Assembly: GCF_900143065.1 (NCBI RefSeq)
Contig: NZ_FRCX01000001.1
Span: 558,001-622,000 of the forward strand
Direction of reading: 5' to 3'
Origin: Duganella sacchari
GTDB lineage: Bacteria; Pseudomonadota; Gammaproteobacteria; Burkholderiales; Burkholderiaceae_D
Length of the DNA stretch: 64,000 nucleotides
Shown: piece by piece, positions 25,557 through 35,289 of the stretch
Numbering within the stretch: the stretch's first letter is position 1
Layout of the letters: each line of letters begins with the position of its first letter
Made by a program: the position numbers and the translations under genes
Notes under the pieces: generated by a model
What the model saw: the letters and a program-made list of their open reading frames with translations, nothing else
What the model was told of the DNA's origin: nothing
The model's database searches: none

Positions 25557-26948
25557 TTAGTTTTTTTTGAAGAACAGCGTAAATACTGTGCACTCGCCCG
25601 GCTGGCTGTCCACCGAGATCTTTCCACCATGCAATTCCATGATGGCGCGCACGATGGACAGGCCAAGGCCGGCGGAATGGGACTGGTCGGAACGCGCCTG
25701 GTCAGCGCGGTAATAGCGGTCGAATACATGGGGCAGATGTTCGGGCGCGATGCCGGGGCCGGAATTGCTCACCGTCAGCGCGACGCCATCCGCGACGGCG
25801 CGCGCCGCCAGCGTCACCGTGCCGCCGGCCGGCGTGTAGCGGATGGCGTTCGACACCAGGTTATTTACGGCGCGGCGCAGCAGCACCGGATCGACCTCCG
25901 CCCGCAGCGGCGCGGCATCGACGCTCAGGCGCACGCCCACATCGTCCGCGAGGATCTCAAAATAGTCGTGGATGCGCCGCAGCTCCACCTGCAGGTCCAG
26001 CGTTTCGCGCTGCAGCGCCAGCTGGGCGTTATCGACGCGCGCGAGGAACAGCGTGTTCTCGATCATGCGCGCCAGCCGCTCGTACTCTTCCAGATTGGAC
26101 GCCAGCAGTTGCTGGTACTCTTCCGGCGTGCGCGGGCGCGACAGCGCCACCTGCGTTTCCAGCATCAGCGTGTTGACCGGCGTACGCATGTCATGCGCCA
26201 GGTCGGCGGCAAAGCCGGACAGGCGCTGCACGCCATCCTCGAGCCGGTTCAGCATGGCGTTATAGGCCTCACCCAGTTCGCGCAGCTCGACCGGCGCGTC
26301 CTTGACCGACAGCCGCGTATTCATGCGGCTGGTGCTGATATCGTTGGCCTTGGCGACCACGGAACGCAGCCGCCGCATGCTATGGCGCACCGCCACATAA
26401 CCCAGCAGCGTGGCCAGCAGTGCACCGCCGCACAGCGCCACCAGCAGATCGATGGCATAAGTGCTGAGCAGCTTGAGCCGGTCGGAGCGCTCGCGCGCCA
26501 GCGTAATCTGTACCGGATCGGCGCCCGCCACGCCCGCCGCGCGCACCATGCGGCCGATGCCCGTGGCGGGCTGCCAGTCATGGATGTCCGCCAGCGTCAG
26601 CACGCGCTGGGCCGGCACGCTGTCCACCTGCGGCAGCGGGCGCGAAGTCACCGAGGTTTGCAGCAGTTGGCGGCCATCGGCGGCATTCACCCTGAGCATG
26701 AAGTCATGATGGCCAAACAGCGCATCGGTAAGCGGCTTGCCATCCCGCGCGATGGCGTCCGCCGACGGCAGGCTGGCGACGATGCGGCGCAGCTGTCCGG
26801 CCTTGGCAATAAGCTCGGCGTCGTCGCGGTTGGCCATCTGCTGCTGCAAGGTCAGATACAGATACGCGCCCACCGCCACAAAGCTGGTCACCACCACCGC
26901 TGACAGCAGCATGGCCACGCGCAGCGTCAACGACATCGGCCGGCGCAT
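25557..26948 (-). CDS. Heavy-metal type sensor histidine kinase
   Basis: The 463-residue kinase has membrane helices at about 11-33 and 165-187 flanking a ~130-residue periplasmic sensor. HAMP, DHp (His252 in FAADLAHDMRTP) and HATPase domains follow (N-box NNLVSNAIRYTP, G-box GPGIAPEHLPHVFDRYY). It fits the CusS/CopS/IrlS heavy-metal kinase family. The ATG overlaps the regulator stop by one base. The genes divergent from the pair encode copper-type periplasmic proteins, supporting copper or another metal as the signal. Confidence 0.92.
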   Translation of the reverse strand: MRRPMSLTLRVAMLLSAVVVTSFVAVGAYLYLTLQQQMANRDDAELIAKAGQLRRIVASLPSADAIARDGKPLTDALFGHHDFMLRVNAADGRQLLQTSVTSRPLPQVDSVPAQRVLTLADIHDWQPATGIGRMVRAAGVAGADPVQITLARERSDRLKLLSTYAIDLLVALCGGALLATLLGYVAVRHSMRRLRSVVAKANDISTSRMNTRLSVKDAPVELRELGEAYNAMLNRLEDGVQRLSGFAADLAHDMRTPVNTLMLETQVALSRPRTPEEYQQLLASNLEEYERLARMIENTLFLARVDNAQLALQRETLDLQVELRRIHDYFEILADDVGVRLSVDAAPLRAEVDPVLLRRAVNNLVSNAIRYTPAGGTVTLAARAVADGVALTVSNSGPGIAPEHLPHVFDRYYRADQARSDQSHSAGLGLSIVRAIMELHGGKISVDSQPGECTVFTLFFKKN

Positions 26949-27619
26949 CAGGCACGCTCCTCCAGCAGATAGCCCATGCCGCGCACCGTCTGCACCAGCT
27001 TGCGCGGGAACGGATCGTCCACCTTGGCGCGCAGGCGGCGGATCGCCACATCGACCACATTGGTGTCGGAATCAAAGTTCATGTCCCACACCATGGAGGC
27101 GATCTGCGTGCGCGACAGCACCTCGCCCTGGCGCTTGGCCAGCAGGTGCAGCAGGGCGAATTCCTTGGCCGTGAGCTCGATGCGCTGGCCGCCGCGCATC
27201 ACACGGCGGCGCAGCACATCGATTTCCAGATCGGCCACGCGTATCACTTCCGCTTCGCGCACCGGCCCGCGCCGCATCAGCGTCTTGATGCGGGCCAGCA
27301 GTTCGGCAAATGCGAACGGCTTGACCAGGTAATCGTCCGCGCCCAGTTCAAGGCCCTTGACGCGGTCCACTACATCATCGCGCGCGGTGAGGAACAGCAC
27401 CGGCGTTTCCTTCCGCTCGCGCAGCTTGCCGAGCACCGTCCAGCCGTCCATCTGCGGCAGCATCACGTCCAGCACGATCAGTTCATAGTCATGCTCGAGC
27501 GCCAGCGCCAGCCCATCGACGCCATTGCGCGCCAGGTCCGCCACATAGCCGGATTCGTGCAGGCCCTTGACCAGATAGTCGCCCGCCTTCGGTTCGTCTT
27601 CAACAATCAGTATCTTCAT
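26948..27619 (-). CDS. OmpR-family response regulator (CusR/CopR/IrlR-like)
   Basis: The 223-residue regulator has a receiver domain with phosphoacceptor Asp51 ([14 protein letters not shown]) and a winged-helix output domain ([36 protein letters not shown]). The VDVAIRRLR segment is typical of the CusR/CopR branch. It is transcribed divergently from the czcE-like operon. The 128-base gap between them holds three GTCA direct repeats with 11-base spacing, suited to OmpR-type dimers. Confidence 0.93.
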   Translation of the reverse strand: MKILIVEDEPKAGDYLVKGLHESGYVADLARNGVDGLALALEHDYELIVLDVMLPQMDGWTVLGKLRERKETPVLFLTARDDVVDRVKGLELGADDYLVKPFAFAELLARIKTLMRRGPVREAEVIRVADLEIDVLRRRVMRGGQRIELTAKEFALLHLLAKRQGEVLSRTQIASMVWDMNFDSDTNVVDVAIRRLRAKVDDPFPRKLVQTVRGMGYLLEERA

Positions 27620-27667
27620 GATGCCCTCATTGTCGGCCTTTTACAGGGCCGCAGGGATTACAAATCT

Positions 27668-27693
27668 GTCATTTGGACGTCATCTTCCTGTCA
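27668..27693. promoter_or_regulatory. Triple GTCA direct repeat, candidate response-regulator binding site
   Basis: GTCAT at 27668, GTCAT at 27679 and GTCA at 27690 are spaced exactly 11 bases apart. They lie in the gap between the response regulator and the divergent periplasmic metal operon. Tandem head-to-tail half-sites about one helical turn apart are the normal OmpR-family layout. Confidence 0.55.
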
Positions 27694-27747
27694 GCACCCG
27701 CTCCTTAGACTGGCCTCCATCTTCACTCAACCACGAAAGGAAGCACC

Positions 27748-28080
27748 ATGTTCAACGCACTGCGCACCACCTTGATCGCCGCTGCCATCGCCGCCAGCAC
27801 CGGCGCCGCCCACGCCACCGTCAACCCGCATCCGGAATTCGGCATGCGCACCGCCGCTGCCAACGCGGATCAGCGCATCACTATCAATCCTTCCACCAAA
27901 TGGGTCAACGTGAACAACGGCGACACCGTCACCTTCGACATCAACGGCAAAAGCGTCACCTGGCATTTTGACACGCTGCACAGCGAAGAAGCGTTCGACC
28001 TGTCGAAAATCGCGCCCGACGCCATCCCGGCCGGCGTGGTGACGGTGTACGTCGGCAGCAATCCCTTGTACCGCGGCTGA
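27748..28080 (+). CDS. CzcE-like periplasmic metal-binding protein
   Basis: The 110-residue product has a signal peptide (to about residue 25, AAHA) and a small beta-rich mature domain, including VNVNNGDTVTFDINGKSVTWHFDT and VTVYVGSNPLYRG. This matches the CzcE family, whose Cupriavidus member binds Cu(II). It is the first gene of a three-gene periplasmic operon divergent from a heavy-metal two-component system, so copper sequestration is likely. AGGAAG precedes the ATG. Confidence 0.85.
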   Translation: MFNALRTTLIAAAIAASTGAAHATVNPHPEFGMRTAAANADQRITINPSTKWVNVNNGDTVTFDINGKSVTWHFDTLHSEEAFDLSKIAPDAIPAGVVTVYVGSNPLYRG

Positions 28081-28084
28081 TCCC

Positions 28085-28480
28085 GTGCGCGCCGCAATCA
28101 CCGCAGTCCTCCTGCCGCTGGTGGCGGCCGGAGCGCAAGCGCAGGAACACCACCATCACGGCAGCGCCGCCGCCGAGGCAGCGCCACCCGCCGCCTTCGT
28201 TGCCAGCAGCGCCAAGTCATTCAGCGCGCTGATGGACGACGCCATGGCCGTGATGGACGCCGGCATGCAGCAGGCGCCCATGAACGGCGTGGCGGAGCAC
28301 GACTTCGTCACCATGATGATGCCGCATCACCAGGGCGCCGTCGATATGGCCAAAGCCGTGCTGCTACACACCCAGGACCCGGAAATCCGCAATCTGGCGC
28401 TCGGCATCATCGCCGAGCAGCAGAACGAGATCAATGTCATGCAGGCCTGGCTGCAACGTCACAAGGAGACTACCCAATGA
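28085..28480 (+). CDS. DUF305 (CopM-like) periplasmic protein
   Basis: The 131-residue product from a GTG start has a signal peptide, then a His-rich segment (EHHHHG) and the DUF305 core. The core includes DFVTMMMPHHQGAVDMA, with conserved HH and Met residues, and AEQQNEINVMQAWL. DUF305 proteins are ferritin-like helical bundles; cyanobacterial CopM binds copper. It begins four bases after the CzcE-like stop and overlaps the next gene by four bases. Confidence 0.9.
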   Translation: MRAAITAVLLPLVAAGAQAQEHHHHGSAAAEAAPPAAFVASSAKSFSALMDDAMAVMDAGMQQAPMNGVAEHDFVTMMMPHHQGAVDMAKAVLLHTQDPEIRNLALGIIAEQQNEINVMQAWLQRHKETTQ

Positions 28481-29832
28481 AGCAACTCGCACTTGCCGCA
28501 GCTGCCGCGCTATGTTGTACCTGTGCCGCCGCAGCGCCTTCGCCGCTGGACCGCTTCTACACCGCCGACCAGAATACCAACACCATCTCGGTGTTCAACC
28601 CCGCCAGCAATATGCTGCTTGGCCAGATCAAACTGGGCAACGCGCGGCCAGACGTGCTGTCGCCGTTGTACCGTGGCGAAATCAATGTCCATGGCCTGGG
28701 CTTTTCGCCCGATCACAAAACCCTGATCGCAATTGCCAATGGCTCCAACTCGGTGACCTTCATCGACACCGCCACCAACAAGGTCAAAGGCAAAACCTAT
28801 GTAGGCCGCTCGCCGCATGAAGGCTTCTTCACCGCCGATGGCAAGGAGGTATGGGTGGTGGTGCGCGGCGAGGACTACATCTCCGTCATCGATCCCGTCA
28901 CACTCAAGGAGACGCGCCGCATCCAGACCGACCTGGGACCGGGCATGGTGCAGTTCCATCCGGACGGCAAGCTGGCGTTTGTGGTATCCAGCTTTACGCC
29001 GACAGTGGATATCATCGATGTGGCCTCGCATGCCGTCATCAAGCGCATCAGCGTGGCCAGCCCGTTTTCGCCCTTCCTGCAATTTACGCCGGACTACAGC
29101 GAGATCTGGATGACGCACAAGGACGTCGGCAAGGTCACGCGCATCAGCACTACGACACTGGAAGTCACCGGCGTGATCGACACCGGATTTATTACCAACC
29201 ACCTGGCGTTTGCCAAAGTGGGCGGCGAGGTGCGCGCCTATGTCACGGTGGGTGGCGAGAACGCGGTCAAGGTCTACAGCACTGGCAAGGAAGCCAGGCT
29301 GCTGGCGACCATTGCCACCGGCGCCCTGCCGCATGGCGCCTGGACCTCGGACGACAACACCCGCGTCTACGTCGGACTGGAAAACGGCGATGGCGTGCAG
29401 GTCATCGACACTGCCACCAACCAGATCATCGCTACGATGGGCGGTGGGCAGGCGCCGCAAGCGCTGGTCTACCTGTCCAACGTTGCGGCCAGCGCCGACG
29501 ACCGCGCCAACCTGGTGCCGCGTGTGAATCAGGACGCGCACAACATCCAGCTCAAGCCGACCGGCGATGCTGGCAAAGGCTTTATCGTCGTGCGCAACCT
29601 GGGCGTGGTGGACGCCATCGAAGCTTTCCTGTACAAGCTGAAGCCGGACGCGCAATACGACGTCTACATCAGCGGCCAGGCCGCACCGATCGGCAGCTTC
29701 CGCACGAATGCCATGGGCATGGCCAACGGCACCATGATCGGTCCGGTGCGTTCAGCTGCCGCCAGCGATACCCCCTCCACCATCACGGTGAAGGAGGCCG
29801 GCGGCGCGGCGGTGCTGGTTAGCGTGCGCTGA
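28477..29832 (+). CDS. YncE-like periplasmic beta-propeller protein
   Basis: The 451-residue product has a signal peptide (to about residue 20, CAAAA) and an N-terminal seven-bladed propeller of the YncE/nitrite-reductase-like type. Repeats such as TIDTATNKVKGKTYVG, VVVRGEDYISVIDP and VYVGLENGDGVQVIDTAT are visible. About 110 C-terminal residues form a separate beta-rich module (LKPTGDAGKGFIVVRNLG). The role of such propellers in metal operons is not known; a surface or periplasmic metal-binding scaffold is possible. It is translationally coupled to the DUF305 gene (ATGA). Confidence 0.85.
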   Translation: MKQLALAAAAALCCTCAAAAPSPLDRFYTADQNTNTISVFNPASNMLLGQIKLGNARPDVLSPLYRGEINVHGLGFSPDHKTLIAIANGSNSVTFIDTATNKVKGKTYVGRSPHEGFFTADGKEVWVVVRGEDYISVIDPVTLKETRRIQTDLGPGMVQFHPDGKLAFVVSSFTPTVDIIDVASHAVIKRISVASPFSPFLQFTPDYSEIWMTHKDVGKVTRISTTTLEVTGVIDTGFITNHLAFAKVGGEVRAYVTVGGENAVKVYSTGKEARLLATIATGALPHGAWTSDDNTRVYVGLENGDGVQVIDTATNQIIATMGGGQAPQALVYLSNVAASADDRANLVPRVNQDAHNIQLKPTGDAGKGFIVVRNLGVVDAIEAFLYKLKPDAQYDVYISGQAAPIGSFRTNAMGMANGTMIGPVRSAAASDTPSTITVKEAGGAAVLVSVR

Positions 29833-29875
29833 ACCCTTAAGTGGTAAGGCTGGCGTATCGCTTAAGGTTGCGGGG

Positions 29876-30610
29876 TTATTTGGCCGCGCCCAGGATAAGG
29901 TTCGCAATCTCGTCGGCGTGCGAGATCATCGAGAGATGGCTGGATTGCAGCTCGATGGTCTTGGCGCCCATGCGCCTGGCCAGGAAGCGCTCCAGTTCCG
30001 GCGAGGTGGTACGGTCATTGGCCGACACCGCGTAGTACGTCGGCTTGACCTTCCACGCCGCCGCCGTGGTGCGCGAAGCAAACAGCGTCTGCGAAATCCG
30101 CCCCTGCCCTGCATACAGCACGCGGGCGCGCGCCGGCTCCAGGTCCCCCGCGAAGTCGCGCACAAACGCCTCCTCGCTCAGTTGCGCAAAGCCGTCCGGC
30201 GTCTTGACCAGACCCTTGCTCGCCGGCGCCGCCGGGAAGGTCGACGCCAGGGCCGCATAGTCCTCGCCCGCATCCGGAGCGCGCGCTGCCACATACACCA
30301 GCGCCGCCACCTTGGCATCCGTGCCCGCTTCGCTGATCACGGTCCCCGCCCACGAGTGGCCGACCAGAATCACCGGACCATCCTGCTGCGCCAGCGCACG
30401 ACGGGTCGCGTCAGCATCGTCAGCCAGCGACGTCAGGGGATTCTGCACCGACGTCACATGCTTGCCGGCCTTCTGCAAACGCGCGATCACATCGTTCCAG
30501 CACGAGCCGTCCGCATAGGCGCCATGCACCAGCACGATGTTGTTGACGGCCGCTGTCGCGCCGCCGGAAAGCAGCGCCGAGAGGGCGCCAGCAAATATCA
30601 GCTTTTTCAT
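29876..30610 (-). CDS. Secreted alpha/beta hydrolase
   Basis: The 244-residue product starts at the ATG at 30610, with AGGAAC upstream and a signal peptide (MKKLIFAGALSALLSG to TAA). The fold is AB_hydrolase: VLVHGAYADGSCW oxyanion region, nucleophile Ser86 in GHSWAGT, and a His near the end in SSHLSMISHADE. It resembles the salicylate-esterase-like group of small hydrolases. The substrate is unknown. It converges with the YncE-like gene and is divergent from the RND efflux operon. Confidence 0.87.
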   Translation of the reverse strand: MKKLIFAGALSALLSGGATAAVNNIVLVHGAYADGSCWNDVIARLQKAGKHVTSVQNPLTSLADDADATRRALAQQDGPVILVGHSWAGTVISEAGTDAKVAALVYVAARAPDAGEDYAALASTFPAAPASKGLVKTPDGFAQLSEEAFVRDFAGDLEPARARVLYAGQGRISQTLFASRTTAAAWKVKPTYYAVSANDRTTSPELERFLARRMGAKTIELQSSHLSMISHADEIANLILGAAK

Positions 30611-30680
30611 GTATGTTCCTTGTTGGTTGAGAGCGAGTCCAGTATAAAAATCCCCCTCTGACCACAAGATGACGCCCGCA

Positions 30681-30725
30681 TTACAAACAGATTACATTCC
30701 AGCAGATACACAACGATACATTACA
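30681..30725. promoter_or_regulatory. TTACA/ATACA direct repeats upstream of the RND operon
   Basis: TTACA at 30681 and 30692 (11-base period), ATACA at 30706 and 30716, and TTACA at 30721 cluster in an AT-rich gap otherwise without genes. Tandem TTACA-N6-TTACA is a common OmpR-family response-regulator pattern. No regulator gene is adjacent, so this is tentative. Confidence 0.3.
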
Positions 30726-30905
30726 GAAACAATTCTTAAGTCAGCCGTAACCATTAAGCAGCTAAAATTTCAGCAATGTAGTAACTTACTTTACTGCAAT
30801 ATCGCATTCATTAGCCTGGCTCATAAGGTCATGCGATGCCGCCGCATTAATCAAAAAGAGTACTGCGCCATGTTGCGCGGTTAGTCCGTCCCTGGGGGAA
30901 ACCTT

Positions 30906-33900
30906 GTGTTAATTGATATCGTCCGCGTGGCGCTTCGGCGCCCCTATACATTTGTGGTCATGGCTTTGCTGCTGCTGATCGCTGGTCCGTTGGCCGCCTT
31001 GCGCACGCCGACCGACATCTTCCCCGACATCAAAATCCCGGTGATTGCGGTGGCATGGCAGTACACCGGCCAACCGCCCGACCAGATGGCCGGCCGCATT
31101 TCCACGCTGTTCCAGCGCGCGCTGACCACCACTGTCAACGACATCGAACACATTGAAGCCAACACCTTCACCGGCGTCAGTATCGTCAAGATCTTCTTCC
31201 AGCCTGGCGTCAACGTGGCCGTGGCCAATGCCCAGGTGACAGCAATCTCGCAAGCCTTGCTGAAGCAGATGCCCGCCGGGATTACGCCGCCGCTGATCAT
31301 CAACTACAACGCTGCGACGGTGCCGATTCTGCAGGTAGCGCTATCTGGCAAAGGCCTGTCCGAACAGCAGCTGTCCGACCTGGGTACCAACACCGTGCGG
31401 ACGCCGCTGGTCAGCGTGCCTGGCGCCGCGATCCCGCTGCCGTACGGCGGCAAACAACGCCAGGTGCAGATTGACGTCGATCCTGCGCTGCTGCAGGCGC
31501 GCGGCCTGTCGGCGCAGGATATCGCCAACGCACTGGCCGCACAGAACGTGCTGACCCCGGTGGGTACGCAGAAAATCGACAGCCTGGAATACACCATCCA
31601 GCTCAATAGCGCGCCATCGGCCATCGCCGACCTGGCCCGCCTGCCGGTGAAGGTGGTCAACGGCGCCACCATCTACCTGGGCGACATCGCCAATGTCCAC
31701 GACGGTAACGCGCCGCAGACCAACATCGTGCACGTCGATGGCAGCCGTTCGGTGCTGATGTCGGTGCTGAAGAACGGCTCCGCCTCCACGCTGGCGATTG
31801 TGGACGGCATCCGCGCCAAGATCGAGGCGCTCAAACCGGGCTGGCCGGAAGCATTGAACGCCACGCCGATCAATGACCAATCCGTATTCGTACGCGCCGC
31901 CATCAAAGGCGTGGCATCGGAAGGCGTGATCGCCGCCGTGCTGACCAGCCTCATGATCCTGCTGTTCCTGGGCAGCTGGCGCTCGACCATCATCATCGCG
32001 GTCTCGATTCCGCTGTCCATCCTGGGTTCCATCATCGCCTTGTCCGCCATCGGCGAATCGCTCAACCTGATGACGCTGGGCGGCCTGGCGCTGGCCGTGG
32101 GCATCCTGGTGGACGATGCAACCGTCACCATTGAAAACATCAACTGGCACCTTGAACACGGCAAGCCGGTGGAAGCCGCCATCCTTGACGGCGCGGCGCA
32201 GATCACCACCCCGGCCTTCGTGTCACTGCTGTGTATCTGTATCGTGTTTGTGCCGATGTTCTTCCTGGACGGCGTCTCGCGCTTCCTGTTCGTACCGATG
32301 GCGGAAGCGGTGATCTTCGCCATGGTCTGCTCCTTCATCCTGTCGCGCACCCTGGTGCCGACCATGGCCAACTACCTGCTCAAGCCGCACGACACGGGCG
32401 AAGGCCACGCCCACGGCCACGGCGGCCATGGCAAGCCTGCGCCGTCAAGCAATCCGCTGGTACGCTTCCAGCGCGCGTTTGAAGCCCGCTTCGAACGCGT
32501 ACGCACAGGCTATATGGGCATCCTGCAATACGCCATCGCCCACCGTCCGAAATTCATCATCGGCTTCCTGGTGGTAGTGGTGGCGTCGTTCTCGATGGTG
32601 CCTTTCCTGGGCAGTAATTTCTTCCCGTCGGTCGACTCGGGCCAGGTGCTGATCCACGTGCGCGTGCCGGTCGGTACCCGTATCGAAGAAACCGCAGCGC
32701 GCTTCGCCAAAATCGAGCAGGCCATCCGCCGCGTGATCCCGGCCAAGGAAATCGTCACCATGACCGACAACATCGGCATGCCGGCCAGCTCGATCAACAC
32801 CGTGTACAACAACACCGGCATGATGGGCACGCAGGACGGCGACTTCCAGATCGCCCTCGGCGAAGAACACGCGCCGACGGCGGAATATGTGCGCAAGCTA
32901 CGCCGCGTGCTGCCGGAAGAATTCCCGGACACCACCTTCTCGTTCCCGCCAGCGGACATCGTCAGCCAGATTCTGAACTTTGGCTCGCCAGCGCCGATTG
33001 ATATCCAGATCCGTGGCGCCAAGATCGACGACAACTACGTCTACGCCGACAAGCTGCTCAAGCGCATCCGCGCCATCCCTGGCGTGGCGGACGCGCGCAT
33101 CCAGCAGTCCAACAAAGCGCCGGTGTTCAAGGTCGATGTCGACCGCACGCAGGCGCAGCAACTGGGCCTGACCACCCGCGACATCACCAACAGCATGGTG
33201 GTCAACCTGGCCGGTTCCTCGCAGGTTGCACCAACCTTCTGGCTGAACCCGGCCAACGGCGTGAGCTACCCGATTGTCATGCAGACCCCGCAGCCGCAGC
33301 TGGATTCGCTGTCGTCGCTGGCCAATCTGCCGGTCGGTAACGGCGCCAATACGGGCAACGCAACGCTGGGCGGCGTGGCACGCTTCGAACGCGGTACCGC
33401 ACCGGCGATCGTGAGCCAGTACGATATCGCGCCGATGGTGCAGATCTACGCGACCACCCAGGACCGCGACCTTGGCTCTGTCGCCAAGGACATCAACAAG
33501 GTGCTGGAAGATACCAGGGCCGATCTGCCAAAAGGCACCACCGTGCAGATGCTGGGCCAGGTCAAGACCATGGATCGCGCGTTTGCCGGCCTGCTGTTTG
33601 GCCTGCTGGGCGCCGTGGTGCTGATCTACTTCCTGATCGTGGTGAACTTCCAGTCGTGGCTGGACCCGGCGGTGATCGTCTCGGCGCTGCCTGCCGCGCT
33701 GGCCGGCATCGTCTGGATGCTGTTCGCAACGAATACCACGCTGTCCGTGCCTGCCCTGACGGGCGCCATCATGTGCATGGGTGTAGCCACCGCCAACTCG
33801 GTGCTGGTGATCTCGTTTGCGCGTGAACGCCTGGACGAACTGGGTGACGCTACCGCCGCCGCGCTGGAAGCGGGCTCGGTGCGCTTCCGTCCCGTGCTGA

Positions 33901-34145
33901 TGACCGCCCTGTCCATGATCATCGGCATGCTGCCGATGGCGCTGGGCCTGGGCGACGGCGGCGAGCAGAATGCACCACTGGGCCGCGCCGTGATCGGCGG
34001 CCTGATTTTCGCCACCACAGCGACGCTGCTGTTCGTGCCTGTACTGTTCAGCATCGTGCACAAGAAAAAAGCCGCACCGGGTACGGCACCTGATACCAAA
34101 TCCAACGACCAACCTATTTCCGGAGCACCTGTCCATGCAAACTAA
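30906..34145 (+). CDS. RND efflux transporter, inner-membrane pump (HAE1/AcrB superfamily)
   Basis: The 1079-residue RND permease starts at a GTG with GGGGGAAA upstream. It shows the N-terminal helix, a first large periplasmic loop, the helix-4 proton-relay motif GILVDDATVTIENI, and a matching second half (ATANSVLVISFARERLDELG). A His/Gly-rich cytoplasmic segment (EGHAHGHGGHGK) lies in the central loop between the halves, an unusual feature that might bind metal. It exports hydrophobic or amphipathic compounds by proton antiport with the adaptor and outer-membrane channel encoded next. The stop overlaps the adaptor start by 11 bases. Confidence 0.94.
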   Translation: MLIDIVRVALRRPYTFVVMALLLLIAGPLAALRTPTDIFPDIKIPVIAVAWQYTGQPPDQMAGRISTLFQRALTTTVNDIEHIEANTFTGVSIVKIFFQPGVNVAVANAQVTAISQALLKQMPAGITPPLIINYNAATVPILQVALSGKGLSEQQLSDLGTNTVRTPLVSVPGAAIPLPYGGKQRQVQIDVDPALLQARGLSAQDIANALAAQNVLTPVGTQKIDSLEYTIQLNSAPSAIADLARLPVKVVNGATIYLGDIANVHDGNAPQTNIVHVDGSRSVLMSVLKNGSASTLAIVDGIRAKIEALKPGWPEALNATPINDQSVFVRAAIKGVASEGVIAAVLTSLMILLFLGSWRSTIIIAVSIPLSILGSIIALSAIGESLNLMTLGGLALAVGILVDDATVTIENINWHLEHGKPVEAAILDGAAQITTPAFVSLLCICIVFVPMFFLDGVSRFLFVPMAEAVIFAMVCSFILSRTLVPTMANYLLKPHDTGEGHAHGHGGHGKPAPSSNPLVRFQRAFEARFERVRTGYMGILQYAIAHRPKFIIGFLVVVVASFSMVPFLGSNFFPSVDSGQVLIHVRVPVGTRIEETAARFAKIEQAIRRVIPAKEIVTMTDNIGMPASSINTVYNNTGMMGTQDGDFQIALGEEHAPTAEYVRKLRRVLPEEFPDTTFSFPPADIVSQILNFGSPAPIDIQIRGAKIDDNYVYADKLLKRIRAIPGVADARIQQSNKAPVFKVDVDRTQAQQLGLTTRDITNSMVVNLAGSSQVAPTFWLNPANGVSYPIVMQTPQPQLDSLSSLANLPVGNGANTGNATLGGVARFERGTAPAIVSQYDIAPMVQIYATTQDRDLGSVAKDINKVLEDTRADLPKGTTVQMLGQVKTMDRAFAGLLFGLLGAVVLIYFLIVVNFQSWLDPAVIVSALPAALAGIVWMLFATNTTLSVPALTGAIMCMGVATANSVLVISFARERLDELGDATAAALEAGSVRFRPVLMTALSMIIGMLPMALGLGDGGEQNAPLGRAVIGGLIFATTATLLFVPVLFSIVHKKKAAPGTAPDTKSNDQPISGAPVHAN

Positions 34146-35289
34146 AACTTCTCGTATGGGTCACAAGCCGCTGGCCCTGGGTCTGATCGTCCTCGCTGCC
34201 GCGCTGGTTTCGGCCGGCATCCTGAGCCGCCGTTCGCAAGCGGAGCAGGTCAAGGAAGCCAATGCCCCGGTGATCCCTACCGTCAGCATCCTGACCGTGG
34301 GCCAGGTCACCGGCGCGCCGCTGGAACTGTCGGCGCGTATTGAGCCGTGGGCGCGTGCACCGATCTACGCCCGCGTCAGCGGCTATCTGAAAAACTGGAA
34401 CGTCGACATCGGCGCGCCCGTCAAATCGGGCCAGACGCTGGCCGACATCGAAACGCCGGACCTCGACCAGCAACTGCTGCAAGCCAAAGCTGAACTGGCA
34501 ACCGCACGCAGCAACCTGACGCTGGCCACCAGCACCGCCAAGCGCTGGCAAGGCCTGCTGGCGGCGGACGCCGTCTCGCATCAGGAAGCCGATGAAAAAG
34601 CTGGCGACCTGGCGGCCAAGCAGTCCGCCGTCAACGCCATGCAGGCCAACGTGGACCGCGTGCAGGCCTTGCAGCGCTACACCCGCCTGGTGGCGCCATT
34701 CGATGGCGTGGTCACCGCACGCAATACCGATGTGGGCGCGCTGATCAGCGTCGGCGGCGTACCGGGTAGCGAATTATTCGTGGTGTCCGACATCAGCCGC
34801 CTGCGCGTGTACGTCAACGTGCCGCAGCGCCAGGTCGCTGCGATCAAGGTCGGCGACAAGGCGGAACTGAGCGTGCCTGAACGCGCGGGCAAAGTCTTCA
34901 CCGCGACCGTGCAGTCGCTGTCGCAATCGATCAACGCCAGCTCCGGCGCCATGCTAGTGCAGCTGACCGTGCAGAACGACAACCGCGAGCTGCTGCCAGG
35001 CGGTTACGCCTCCATCCACTTCGACGCGCCGGTGGCCGGCAGTGCCCTGAGCATCCCGCCAAGTGCGCTGATCTTCAACAAGGCCGGCACGCAGGTGGCG
35101 ACGGTAGGCAACGACAACCGCGTGGTGATGAAGCAGATCACGGTCGGCCGTGACCTGGGCAGCGCGCTGGAAATCGCTTCCGGCATCGACCGCAATGACC
35201 GTGTCATCGCCAATCCGCCAGATGGCGTGTCCACCGGCGACGCTGTCCGCGTAGCTGCCGCCGCCACGACGACGAAGGCCAAGCTGTGA
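34135..35289 (+). CDS. RND efflux periplasmic adaptor (membrane fusion protein)
   Basis: The 384-residue product has an N-terminal membrane anchor (ALGLIVLAAALVSAGIL). Next come a lipoyl half-motif (RVSGYLKNWNVDIGAPVKSGQTLADIETP), a helical hairpin (about 105-175) and the second lipoyl half with beta-barrel (VAPFDGVVTARNTDVGALI). It joins the inner-membrane pump to the outer-membrane channel. It overlaps both neighbours, so the three proteins are made together. Confidence 0.94.
   Translation: MQTKTSRMGHKPLALGLIVLAAALVSAGILSRRSQAEQVKEANAPVIPTVSILTVGQVTGAPLELSARIEPWARAPIYARVSGYLKNWNVDIGAPVKSGQTLADIETPDLDQQLLQAKAELATARSNLTLATSTAKRWQGLLAADAVSHQEADEKAGDLAAKQSAVNAMQANVDRVQALQRYTRLVAPFDGVVTARNTDVGALISVGGVPGSELFVVSDISRLRVYVNVPQRQVAAIKVGDKAELSVPERAGKVFTATVQSLSQSINASSGAMLVQLTVQNDNRELLPGGYASIHFDAPVAGSALSIPPSALIFNKAGTQVATVGNDNRVVMKQITVGRDLGSALEIASGIDRNDRVIANPPDGVSTGDAVRVAAAATTTKAKL

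Noticed and set aside
30669..30884. Small open frame in the gap before the RND operon
   Set aside because: Atypical amino acid content, no ribosome site, and it overlaps the AT-rich region that looks regulatory.
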